Source: Companilactobacillus musae
GTDB lineage: Bacteria; Bacillota; Bacilli; Lactobacillales; Lactobacillaceae
Direction of reading: 5' to 3'
Assembly (NCBI RefSeq): GCF_003967595.1
Contig: NZ_BIFW01000011.1
Location: 1 to 64,000 of the forward strand
DNA: 64,000 nucleotides
The position numbers were made by a program, and so were the translations under genes. The notes under the pieces were generated by a model that saw nothing but the letters and a program-made list of their open reading frames with translations, did no database searches and was not told the origin of the DNA. Shown here in pieces: positions 9,004 to 16,294 of the stretch (positions within the stretch are counted from its first letter, which is position 1; every line of letters starts with the position of its first letter).

Positions 9004-10001
9004 TGGCTACTCTAAGGGACATTGCCCAACGTGCCAACGTATCACCAGCTACGGTCTCACGTGTTCTCAATAATGACTTAACTTTATCAGTTACTGACCA
9101 AACTCGAGCCAATATTTTAAAAATTGCGACTGATTTAAACTATCAAAAAGCTAATCATCGTAATACCCGTTTCCAAAAACATATTGCTCTAGTTCAATGG
9201 TATTCTGAATCTAAAGAACAAGATGATCTTTATTACATGACCGTTCGTGAAGGTATCGAGCAACAAGCTCCGACCTACGGTTTTGATATCATTAGAATTT
9301 TTCATAATGATTTAGACGAAATCCCTCAAGATATTGATGGTATCATTGCAGTTGGAAAATTCAGTCATCAACAAGTCACTAAGTTAAACAATATTTGTTC
9401 CAAAATTGTTTTTATCGACGACGACCATTTTGCTGAAGGATTCGATTCAGTTTTGACCGACTTTCGTTACGGCATCAAACAAGTTGTGGATTATTTTGTG
9501 GAACAAGATATTCAAGATATTGGCTTGATTTATGGTGAAGAAAAATCAACCGATAACTTACGAACGATTCATGATCCCCGATATGATAATTTTAAATTGG
9601 CAATGGATCAACATAACTTATTTAATATTAAATATTGTTTTAAGGGCAGTTTTACAAAGGAATCCGGTTATCAACAAATGAAAAAAGCCATCCAAACCTT
9701 ATCAAAATTACCTCAGGCATTTTTTATCGCCAATGATCCAATGGCAACAGGTGCTTTAAAGGCCTTACAAGAAGCTAATTTAAAAGTACCCGACCGCATC
9801 AACATCTTTAGTTTTAATAACACTTCTTTAGCCAGTTACGTTAATCCCGAACTGAGTTCAGTGGACGTTGCAACAACACAAATGGGTTCAACCGCAGTTG
9901 ATTTAATGCAAGACATCCTTAATAATCCACGTCATGTCGCTAAAAGAGTTGACTTAGCAACTAAGCTAATTTTTAGACAAAGCGCACCAGAGATACTTTA
10001 A
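9003..10001 (+). CDS. galR: LacI-family repressor, GalR-like
   Basis: The 332-residue product begins with the LacI HTH and hinge helix (TLRDIAQRANVSPATVSRVLNN) and continues into a periplasmic-binding-protein-like core ending FNNTSLASYVNPELSSVDV. As third gene of galK-galT-galR, overlapping galT by one base, it most likely represses the operon in the absence of galactose, so its own synthesis is autoregulated. The ligand is inferred from context. Confidence 0.85.
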   Translation: MATLRDIAQRANVSPATVSRVLNNDLTLSVTDQTRANILKIATDLNYQKANHRNTRFQKHIALVQWYSESKEQDDLYYMTVREGIEQQAPTYGFDIIRIFHNDLDEIPQDIDGIIAVGKFSHQQVTKLNNICSKIVFIDDDHFAEGFDSVLTDFRYGIKQVVDYFVEQDIQDIGLIYGEEKSTDNLRTIHDPRYDNFKLAMDQHNLFNIKYCFKGSFTKESGYQQMKKAIQTLSKLPQAFFIANDPMATGALKALQEANLKVPDRINIFSFNNTSLASYVNPELSSVDVATTQMGSTAVDLMQDILNNPRHVAKRVDLATKLIFRQSAPEIL

Positions 10002-10029
10002 TTTTTTTATACTGATGAATTTCTAATAC

Positions 10030-10213
10030 CATGGATTTTTCATTTAAGTATGCCGCCCGTAACGAAACTAGGAATGGTCTGGAACGCTGCGGGCACAGAT
10101 TTGAACCAACTCAAATTCGGAGTTGTTTCAAATACTGGCCTTATTCTAAGTGGGAAACCCACTAAGAATAATGTCGCGGCTGAGACCATCCTAGCTTCGT
10201 TACGGGCTAGATA
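10030..10213 (-). repeat. Family I structured repeat, copy B
   Basis: Read on the minus strand this copy has CTAGGATGGTCTCAG, a near-perfect TTATTCTTAGTGGG/CCCACTTAGAATAA hairpin, the GGCCAGTATTTGAAAC...GGTTCAAATCTGTGCCC arm, GCGTTCCAG and the terminal GGGCGGCAT. It lies just after galR. Stems are kept although bases differ from other copies. Confidence 0.8.
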
Positions 10214-10258
10214 ATTGCTTGATTTTTTTTATTTTATTTTAGACTTGGTATTTACATA

Positions 10259-10304
10259 AAAAGAGACACTAATGAATATAAAAATCATTAATGTCTCTTC
10301 TTTA
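10259..10304. terminator. Intrinsic terminator hairpin
   Basis: AAGAGACA-C-TAATGA pairs with TCATTA-ATGTCTCTT, followed by TCTTTA. It probably ends the gal operon transcript after it runs through repeat copy B. Confidence 0.7.
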
Positions 10305-10332
10305 ATATGTTTAGCAAAATAAAATAGTCAAC

Positions 10333-10508
10333 AGACACTTTAGCCTGGAATAAAAATTAGGATTAGCTCAGCCGTGATATTTCACTTAGTGGTTTACCAC
10401 TTAGTGAAAGGTCGAGTTTGAAGACCGTGGGCATAAGCCCATGGGCTCCAAGTCGTGCCCACAGCGTTCCAGCTAAATCCCAATTTTTGTGGAAGGCGGG
10501 AATTAAAT
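10333..10508 (+). repeat. Family I structured repeat, copy C
   Basis: The copy starts GCCTGGAATAAAAATTAGGA and ends TCCCAATTTTTGTGGAAGGCGGGAAT. Inside are a TTTCACTTAGTGG/CCACTTAGTGAAA hairpin, the GAGTTTGAAGACCGTGGGC/GCCCATGGGCTCCAAG arm and CGTGCCCACAGCGTTCCAG. It is the second copy between galR and the next gene and lies in the opposite orientation to copy B. Confidence 0.82.
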
Positions 10509-10606
10509 ACCAACCAAACTTAAGTAAGAACTGTAAATTCTTAATATTGTTTTTTTATTTGTAAATTGGTGTTACTTTTATACTTGTTAGTTTAGGAGGA
10601 ATATTT

Positions 10607-10957
10607 ATGGTTTGGTTATGGACACACTTAGTAACTTGGATAGTTATGGCGATTATGATCTTATTAGCTTTATTTACAAATAAAAATACCAAGATTTACG
10701 AAATGATAACTAGGGTTGGTTATTTAATTATTATTGCCACTGGTATCAAGCTAGCAATTAGAGCTTGGTCAGTTGAACCAACACTATTAATTGTTAAGAT
10801 TATCGTTGCACTTATTTTCATTGCCTTAGTTGAAATTGCTTTTGCCCGTAAGGAGCAAAAAACAATCAATGAATCTTTAATTTGGGCAGTAATTATCTTT
10901 TGCATTGTAACGGCATTGATTGGGTTCGCCTTAGCTGGTTGGTATCCTTTCGTTTAA
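10607..10957 (+). CDS. YisL-type (DUF1516/UPF0344) membrane protein
   Basis: The 116-residue protein is almost entirely membrane-embedded, with four predicted hydrophobic segments (about residues 4-24, 36-52, 62-80 and 91-113). The sequence resembles the YisL/DUF1516 family of Bacillales and lactobacilli, whose role is unknown. AGGAGGAATATTT precedes the start, and a TATACT -10 lies near 10579. It is a single-gene unit that ends at a bidirectional hairpin. Confidence 0.78.
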   Translation: MVWLWTHLVTWIVMAIMILLALFTNKNTKIYEMITRVGYLIIIATGIKLAIRAWSVEPTLLIVKIIVALIFIALVEIAFARKEQKTINESLIWAVIIFCIVTALIGFALAGWYPFV

Positions 10958-10961
10958 AAAT

Positions 10962-11030
10962 AAAAAGACGGTCTATTACAGATACGGTATGTGTAAATAA
11001 CATACAATATCTGTAATAGACCGTTTTTTT
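10962..11030. terminator. Bidirectional terminator hairpin, family II copy 3
   Basis: ACGGTCTATTACAGATA pairs perfectly with TATCTGTAATAGACCGT, the inner stem is GTATGT/ACATAC, and A and T runs flank it. It lies between convergent genes. Confidence 0.88.
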
Positions 11031-11032
11031 AA

Positions 11033-11884
11033 TTATTTTTTCCACAAAAAGTTTATCAACAGCTTATCCACTTCTTTATTTTCGTGTAATTTACTGTGTT
11101 GTGCCATTTTACCCATGATCTTCTTTTCTTTATACGAATGCGCTCTTCCAGATACTAAATACTTTAAAGACTTAGAAGAAGCATTGCTGACGGATCCATC
11201 TGAATGTGTTCCATCATTCTTATCACCATAAATATTCAAAACATCGGTATTGGTTGGATAAATTTTTCTCAATTTGAGCAATTGTCGATACGACTTATCC
11301 ATTTTTTCTGGCTTGCCATTGCTGTTCAACTTCATCTGATTGGGTTTGTCATCCATTCCTAAAATTCCATTAAAGTGACCCGCAATATCAACAACTTTGT
11401 TTATTTTAGGCATACCCTTTTTACCAGCATTTTCCAAAATATAATAATTAATTGCCATATTTCCCATGGAATGCCCGACCAAGTTAACACTATTAAATTG
11501 ATAATCTTTCTTCAACAATTCAATGACATTCTTGGCCCATTTACCTGCAGTATAATAATCAGTCATCTTATTGTTATCATAATTAACTTCAACAATCGGA
11601 TTTTTTGAACTTTTTGGAATTGAACCAATCAATTTTGCATAGCCATTGGGACTTACATTTACTCGAACGACTTTTCTTGTCACTCCTGCTTCTTTAGCAG
11701 CATTGGTCATATGTGTTTCGGCATTAAAACTACTGCCATAACCGTGAAAAAATAAAGTAGGTGTAGAACTTTGAACATACTTTTCAGAATTAGTAGCCTG
11801 TATATGTTTACTAAAGCCAAAGAAACTGCCTACTACAACAATAATTGCTAAAACAACTGGAAGAATAATTCTTTTTTTATTCAT
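11033..11884 (-). CDS. DUF915 alpha/beta hydrolase, exported
   Basis: The 283-residue protein has an N-terminal signal or anchor (KRIILPVVLAIIVVVGSFFG) followed by an alpha/beta-hydrolase fold. FFHGYGSS forms the oxyanion region and LVGHSMGN is the nucleophile elbow with the catalytic serine near residue 134. The remaining triad residues are likely D in NIYGDKNDGTHSDG and H in the C-terminal AQHSKLHEN. The DUF915 family is widespread in lactobacilli and its substrate is unknown. ATG 11884 follows GGAGGGG. A second member of the family lies at 52.8-53.7 kb. Confidence 0.82.
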   Translation of the reverse strand: MNKKRIILPVVLAIIVVVGSFFGFSKHIQATNSEKYVQSSTPTLFFHGYGSSFNAETHMTNAAKEAGVTRKVVRVNVSPNGYAKLIGSIPKSSKNPIVEVNYDNNKMTDYYTAGKWAKNVIELLKKDYQFNSVNLVGHSMGNMAINYYILENAGKKGMPKINKVVDIAGHFNGILGMDDKPNQMKLNSNGKPEKMDKSYRQLLKLRKIYPTNTDVLNIYGDKNDGTHSDGSVSNASSKSLKYLVSGRAHSYKEKKIMGKMAQHSKLHENKEVDKLLINFLWKK

Positions 11885-11978
11885 AATTTCCCCTCCGATA
11901 CTTTTCTCTTTTATTGTAATCACCGTTATAATATTGTCCTAAGAATATGACTTAAATTAGAAAACATTAAATTCCTTA

Positions 11979-12048
11979 TTGACACTTAACAGCGCTTTAA
12001 TTATGATAAGTCTAATAAATCTAATGATATTTTAATTTATTAGATTTA
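11979..12048 (+). promoter_or_regulatory. Aminotransferase promoter and leader palindrome
   Basis: A consensus TTGACA-17-TATGAT promoter (11979-12007) is followed at the expected transcript start by a perfect inverted repeat, TAAATCTAAT...ATTAGATTTA (12016-12048). TAACAGCGCTTTAA in the spacer resembles a cre site on the reverse strand at 12 of 14 positions. Confidence 0.7.
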
Positions 12049-12071
12049 ATTTAACAAAGGAGATATAAAAT

Positions 12072-13103
12072 ATGGCAAAAGCAGATGCAACAAAAATTGA
12101 TTGGAACAATTTAGGTTTCAATTATATGGACTTACCTTACCGTTTTATTGCTCATTGGAAAAACGGCGAATGGCAAGACGCTGGATTAACGGAAGACAGC
12201 ACACTTCATATTAGTGAGGCTTCACCAGTCTTGCACTACGGTCAAGCAGCTTTTGAAGGTATGAAAGCTTATCGTACACCGGATGGTCATATCCAATTGT
12301 TCCGTCCTGATCGTAATGCTAAACGTTTAAAGGACTCATGTGAACGTCTCTTGATGCCCGTATTTCCAGAAGATAAATTCGTTGAAGCAGTAAAATCAGT
12401 TGTTAAAGCTAATGCTGACTTCGTACCACCTTATGGCAATGGTGCCACACTTTATATCCGTCCTTTGATTATCGGTACTGGTGAACAAATTGGTGTTCAC
12501 GCAGCTCCAGAATATATCTTTACTATCTTTGCAATGCCTGTTGGCAATTACTTCAAGGGTGGCTTAACTCCTGTCAACTTCACAACTTCTCAATATGACC
12601 GTGCCGCCCACAAAGGTACTGGTCAAAGTAAAGTTGGTGGCAACTATGCAGCTAGTCTTTACCCTGGTGCTAAAGCACACGACAATGGCTTTGCTGACTG
12701 TGTTTACTTGGATCCAATTGAACATAAAAAGATTGAGGAAGTTGGTTCTGCAAACTTCTTCGGTATCACTAAAGATGATGTCTTTGTAACACCAAAATCA
12801 CCTTCTATTCTTCCAAGTATCACAAAGTACTCATTACTTTGGCTTGCTAAGAATCGCTTAGGTCTTGGCGCTGAAGAAGGAGACGTTTATGTTGATCAAT
12901 TAGATCGATTTAAAGAAGCCGGTGCCTGTGGTACTGCCGCAGTTATCTCACCTATTGGTGGCCTAGAACACAATGGCAATCTTCACGTCTTTTATAGTGA
13001 AACTGAAGTTGGTCCTGTAACTAAAAAATTATACGAAACCTTAACCGGAATTCAATTTGGTACTGTCGAAGCTCCTGAGGGTTGGGTTCAAGTTGTTGAA
13101 TAA
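12072..13103 (+). CDS. ilvE: Branched-chain amino-acid aminotransferase
   Basis: This class IV, PLP-dependent enzyme interconverts Leu/Ile/Val and their 2-oxo acids with glutamate/2-oxoglutarate. The 343-residue sequence contains LHYGQAAFEGMKAYR near residue 55. The PLP-lysine region is GGNYAASLYPGAKA, with the active lysine near residue 202, and EVGSANFFG follows. AAAGGAG precedes the start and a consensus promoter drives it. In lactic acid bacteria the enzyme mainly serves amino-acid catabolism and flavour formation. No biosynthetic genes are adjacent. Confidence 0.93.
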   Translation: MAKADATKIDWNNLGFNYMDLPYRFIAHWKNGEWQDAGLTEDSTLHISEASPVLHYGQAAFEGMKAYRTPDGHIQLFRPDRNAKRLKDSCERLLMPVFPEDKFVEAVKSVVKANADFVPPYGNGATLYIRPLIIGTGEQIGVHAAPEYIFTIFAMPVGNYFKGGLTPVNFTTSQYDRAAHKGTGQSKVGGNYAASLYPGAKAHDNGFADCVYLDPIEHKKIEEVGSANFFGITKDDVFVTPKSPSILPSITKYSLLWLAKNRLGLGAEEGDVYVDQLDRFKEAGACGTAAVISPIGGLEHNGNLHVFYSETEVGPVTKKLYETLTGIQFGTVEAPEGWVQVVE

Positions 13104-13126
13104 TTAATGTCATTATTTATAAATAC

Positions 13127-13163
13127 AAAAGAAGCCATGGCAAGGGGTGCCATGGCTTCTTTT
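13127..13163. terminator. Intrinsic terminator after ilvE
   Basis: AAAAGAAGCCATGGCA pairs with TGCCATGGCTTCTTTT around an AGGGG loop. The symmetric A and T runs mean it can work in both directions. Confidence 0.9.
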
Positions 13164-13615
13164 AATTATATTGATGTTATATTGTTGAGAAAATCGGTTA
13201 TACACTGAAAACAAACTCGAATCGAAGGGTAAGCGAATTTACAATGTATTAACGATTGATGAGGTAGCAGGATTTAAGTAATAATACCTTCAATTCCCTG
13301 TTTATTGATAGTCCTAAAGGCCATTAAATATGGCCGTCCCCAGAATTACCATCACATAATTCAGGTCTGAATTTTATCGCCAAGCAAGAATTTATTACCA
13401 CTGAAACCTTACAAGACATATTGTATATTTATTTTGCCACTAGCTTTTATCCTAATATGTAAACTTTTCTATCAAAAATTAGAATATTTATTTATGTAAT
13501 TAATGGTATATTTCAAATACTTACTATCTTTATTTGAATTTAAAATTAGTTTTCTTCTATTAATGTAACCATGATAAGATATTACAGAACCACTAATAGA
13601 AAGAGGGATTTTTAA
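13164..13615. other. 450-bp gene-free region with small hairpins
   Basis: I see no credible open reading frame here. It contains palindromes GGCCATTAAATATGGCC (about 13319-13335) and AATTCAGGTCTGAATT (about 13359-13374). Near the right end is an AT-rich promoter region for the next gene. A minus-strand transcript ending at the 13127-13163 hairpin would be a possible non-coding RNA, but I find no strong promoter for it. Confidence 0.35.
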
Positions 13616-14095
13616 ATGAAAATTTATTTTGCCAATGGGCTATTTGCTTTAGCTGACCGTATGTTCAACGAATTCGTTGTTGAAAAAATCAGAAAAATGG
13701 ATGATCAAATCGAAGTTTACCTTCCACAAGAGAATGGTGATATTAATGACAAGATGAACTATGCCGACTCAATCAAAATTGCTCAAGAGGATAACAAAGA
13801 ACTCTTGTCATCCGATTTAGTAGTCGCAATTCTTGATGGTGACACAATGGACGACGGTGTTGCCTCAGAAATCGGTTTGGCCTTTGGAAAAGAGATTCCA
13901 GTTATTGGAGTTTATACTGATCTACGTCAACATGGTTACGAAAACCCTGAAAAGCTTGCTGCCGTAAGGGGTCTTGGCGAAAATCCTTTCGCATATATTA
14001 ATAATTACACTATTGGTTTAATTAAAATGAATGGCGTAATGGTTAACAATATTGACGATATGTTAAGTGCAATCAAAAAATATTCCGAAAAATAA
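13616..14095 (+). CDS. ndt: Nucleoside 2-deoxyribosyltransferase
   Basis: The enzyme transfers 2-deoxyribose between purine and pyrimidine bases, a salvage activity typical of lactobacilli. The 159-residue sequence shows the N-terminal KIYFANGLFALADRMFNE, the catalytic-glutamate region DGVASEIGLAFG (E near residue 88) and a C-terminal FAYINNYTIGLIKMNG. The nucleophile and the flanking aspartates (AILDGDTMDDG) are present. It has a good ribosome site (GAGGGA) and its own upstream region. Confidence 0.9.
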   Translation: MKIYFANGLFALADRMFNEFVVEKIRKMDDQIEVYLPQENGDINDKMNYADSIKIAQEDNKELLSSDLVVAILDGDTMDDGVASEIGLAFGKEIPVIGVYTDLRQHGYENPEKLAAVRGLGENPFAYINNYTIGLIKMNGVMVNNIDDMLSAIKKYSEK

Positions 14096-14140
14096 TTTGT
14101 GTTTTTTGACAAAATTGTATTTCAATTCGATTACGCAGTC

Positions 14141-14178
14141 TTTACAGTTAAGTTATAACTAATTTACAGTTGGGTTAT
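14141..14178 (+). promoter_or_regulatory. Direct repeat upstream of the 3D-domain gene, possible WalR-type site
   Basis: TTTACAGTT-NN-GTTAT occurs twice, about 22 bp (two helical turns) apart, at 14141 and 14163. On the reverse strand TGTAAA-N5 half-sites resemble the WalR box TGTWAH-N5-TGTWAH with one mismatch each. WalR is known to control yocH-like 3D-domain genes in Bacillus. Confidence 0.45.
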
Positions 14179-14268
14179 TTTCAACATTTCATGACCTAGA
14201 CGTTATATGATTACTCTCGTTGAGAAAATTAATAAATAAGTTTTTTAATTCGGGGGAATCCTTTTATA

Positions 14269-15060
14269 ATGAAGATCAAAAATATTGCAGCATCAATCCT
14301 AACAGTTACAACTCTTGCTTTAATGGGAGTAACAACAGCCACACAGACTGTTAGTGCTGCAACAGTATCAATGGATACCAGTAGTGTCATCTATATTTCA
14401 AATGCTAACGGAGCACAACTTTATTCGCTCTCTGGCCAAAATGGTTCAATGGTAACTACAAATCAAAGTTTAGCTAATCAATCTGGTTGGCAAACAAACA
14501 AGACTATCAATGTTGATGGTTCTGTTTACTATCAAGTAGCAGAAAATACATGGGTTGCTGCGGGCGATACAACTGACCAAGCACCTGCTGTTGCCGTTAA
14601 TAAAGATATGTACGTTCAAGCTAATGGTGGCGTAAATATTTACGATGCACCAAATGGTAATTACACAGGTTTCGTTAATGGTGGCGATAAGGTTTATGCC
14701 TCAGAAAGTAAAACTGATCAAAGTGGTGCTACATGGTACAACATTGGTAATGGTTGGATTAAATCTGACTTCCTTTCAAATGATAACGTTAAAGAAACAT
14801 TAACAATGTCTGCAACAGCTTATGATCCCGTTGTCTTGGGCTCAGATATGGGTTACAGTGGTGTTGCCGCTAACCTATCAAAATTCCCTAAGGGAACACA
14901 TCTAAGAATTACAGACAGTAACGGTAAGGTTTATGACCGTGTCGTAAATGATACAGGACTTTTTGCTTACAGCAATCCTAATCAATTAGATATTGCTATG
15001 CCTAATTCAGAGGCATTACAATTTGGTCGTCAAAATATTACTGTTCAAGTACTTGGATAA
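14269..15060 (+). CDS. Secreted 3D-domain cell-wall protein
   Basis: The 263-residue protein starts with a clear signal peptide, cleaved after TVSA near residue 30. A middle region of two SH3/SLAP-like segments follows (VYYQVAENTWV; TWYNIGNGWIKSDF). The C-terminal 3D domain begins near residue 180 (TMSATAYDPVVLGSDMGYSG) and its three aspartates are visible in RITDSNG, VVNDTG and QLDIAMP. 3D domains are found in lytic transglycosylase-like wall proteins such as YocH, so a role in peptidoglycan turnover is likely. GGGGGAATCC precedes the start. Direct repeats upstream suggest control by a two-component regulator. Confidence 0.82.
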   Translation: MKIKNIAASILTVTTLALMGVTTATQTVSAATVSMDTSSVIYISNANGAQLYSLSGQNGSMVTTNQSLANQSGWQTNKTINVDGSVYYQVAENTWVAAGDTTDQAPAVAVNKDMYVQANGGVNIYDAPNGNYTGFVNGGDKVYASESKTDQSGATWYNIGNGWIKSDFLSNDNVKETLTMSATAYDPVVLGSDMGYSGVAANLSKFPKGTHLRITDSNGKVYDRVVNDTGLFAYSNPNQLDIAMPNSEALQFGRQNITVQVLG

Positions 15061-15083
15061 TTAAATTTAATATAGATATTAAG

Positions 15084-15119
15084 AAAGGATTGAATCTGTG
15101 AGGGATTCAATCCTTTTTT
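15084..15119 (+). terminator. Terminator of the 3D-domain gene
   Basis: AAAGGATTGAATC pairs with GATTCAATCCTTTTTT around a short loop. It lies back to back with the terminator of the first tandem RNA. Confidence 0.92.
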
Positions 15120-15126
15120 GACGTAC

Positions 15127-15404
15127 AAAAAAAGAGCCCTCACTCATCGAGGACCCTCAAAATATGCGTGATAAGATGAAATTTACTGCAGTTTCATCAA
15201 ATGAACCTTACTACTTAAAAACATATCTCTCTTTTTATAATATGTATTTTATTTCAATTAAAGAATTCTAGCGAAACATGTAATGATCTTGTGCGACTAC
15301 TCAATAAAGTCGATCTTATGTACACTCTTGTCACTAGCTTCTAAAGTGCCATTGAACTGTATAGCCATAAATGGATACTGTTCCTAACACTTCACCGTTA
15401 CCAC
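15127..15404 (-). ncRNA. Tandem structured RNA, copy 1 (about 280 nt)
   Basis: The minus-strand transcript is predicted from a TTGTAA-17-TATATT promoter and ends at a 10-bp hairpin plus T-run (15127-15158). A 5' segment (15391-15404) pairs with a 3' segment (15168-15181) around a bulged base. It keeps the conserved core with CGAC/GTCG and TTCAAT/ATTGAA helices; the latter is C-G in copies 2 and 3, a compensatory change. It is shorter than the other copies because the region after the 5' helix is reduced. No open reading frame is visible. Confidence 0.7.
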
Positions 15405-15410
15405 ATATCT

Positions 15411-15439
15411 AATATATCATCTAATAACAATGTTTACAA
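15411..15439 (-). promoter_or_regulatory. Promoter of tandem RNA copy 1
   Basis: TTGTAA and TATATT are exactly 17 bases apart on the minus strand. TGTAAACATTGTTA at the -35 is a degenerate cre-like site (12 of 14), weaker than in the sister copies. Confidence 0.7.
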
Positions 15440-15450
15440 TTTTTTGATTC

Positions 15451-15816
15451 AAAAAAAGAGCCCTCCATTGAGGACTCCTAGTAGATATAAGTGGCAAGAT
15501 GAAATTTACTGCAGTTTCATCAACGTTAAAATGAATCTAAACCTTAAATGAATCTTACTACTTGAAAACATATCTTACTATAATGCTATACGTAATTCGT
15601 TCAACTAATGGATCCTAGCGAAACACGTATTGAGTTTGCGCGACTACTTTTTAGGTCGATCTTATGTTAACTTTTGTCGCTAGTTCCAAAAATGTCGTTG
15701 AACTGTACTGACTCTATCTTTCCTTTGTTTCTTACTAATCCTATCATACTAAACGATAAAACTTTCTTAATCAAACTATTCTAGGGCTACAGTTCCTGAC
15801 ACTTCATCTTTACCAC
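15451..15816 (-). ncRNA. Tandem structured RNA, copy 2 (about 366 nt)
   Basis: It has its own promoter upstream and its own terminator (GAGTCCTC/GAGGGCTC stem followed by seven T; 15451-15477). The terminal helix joins 15803-15816 to 15491-15504 and contains one G-U pair where copy 3 has A-U. The middle hairpin GATGAAACTGCAG...TTTCATC overlaps the 3' strand of the terminal helix, so the two folds exclude each other. The core is nearly identical to copy 3. No open reading frame with a ribosome site is present. Confidence 0.78.
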
Positions 15817-15822
15817 ATCTAT

Positions 15823-15851
15823 AATATAGCACCTTTAGTAAGCGTTTACAA
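15823..15851 (-). promoter_or_regulatory. Promoter of tandem RNA copy 2 with cre site
   Basis: TTGTAA-17-TATATT on the minus strand. TGTAAACGCTTACT fits the symmetric cre consensus TGWAARCGYTWNCW at all positions and overlaps the -35 and spacer, predicting CcpA repression. Confidence 0.8.
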
Positions 15852-15880
15852 GAATTATGTTTATTCACTATTTATCCACT

Positions 15881-16255
15881 AAAAAAGGGTTCTCACTTGT
15901 GGAGAACCCCCTAGTTAGATATAAGTGGTAAGATGAAATTTACTGCAGTTTCATCAACGTTAAAATGAATCTAAACCTTAAATGAATCTTACTACTTGAA
16001 ACATATCTTACTATATGAATCTATATTGTTTGTTCAACTAAAGGATCCTAGCGAACTATGTATTGAGCTTGCGCGACTACATTAATTAGGTCGATCTTAT
16101 GTTAACTTTTGTCGCTAGTTCCTAAAATGCCGTTGAACTGTATTTCCTTCATTTTTTTGCTCTTTACTAATCCTACCATCTCCTGAAAAAAACGATAAAA
16201 CTTTCTAAATCAAAATCTTTTAGGGCTACAGTTCCTGACACTTCATCTTTACCAC
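15881..16255 (-). ncRNA. Tandem structured RNA, copy 3 (about 375 nt)
   Basis: The promoter lies at the very end of mvaS; the terminator is GGGTTCTC/GAGAACCC plus six T (15881-15909). Long-range pairing joins 16242-16255 to 15925-15938 (13 bp with one bulged A). Internal helices GTTCAAC/GTTGAAC and CTAGCGA/TCGCTAG enclose a core with CGAC/GTCG. The conserved single-stranded candidates are AGTGTCAGGAAC near the 5' end and ACATAAGATCGAC in the core. It does not resemble tmRNA, RNase P, SRP or 6S RNA as far as I can see. Confidence 0.78.
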
Positions 16256-16261
16256 GTCTTT

Positions 16262-16290
16262 AATATAGCATTGTAAGTAAGCGTTTTCAA
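16262..16290 (-). promoter_or_regulatory. Promoter of tandem RNA copy 3 with cre site
   Basis: TTGAAA-17-TATATT on the minus strand, immediately after the mvaS stop codon. TGAAAACGCTTACT matches TGWAARCGYTWNCW perfectly and overlaps the -35. Confidence 0.82.
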
Positions 16291-16294
16291 TACT

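Noticed and set aside
15127-16255. Tandem tmRNA or RNase P RNA
   Set aside because: There is no tRNA-like acceptor end or tag frame, and the conserved GAGGAAAGTCC-type RNase P core is not seen.
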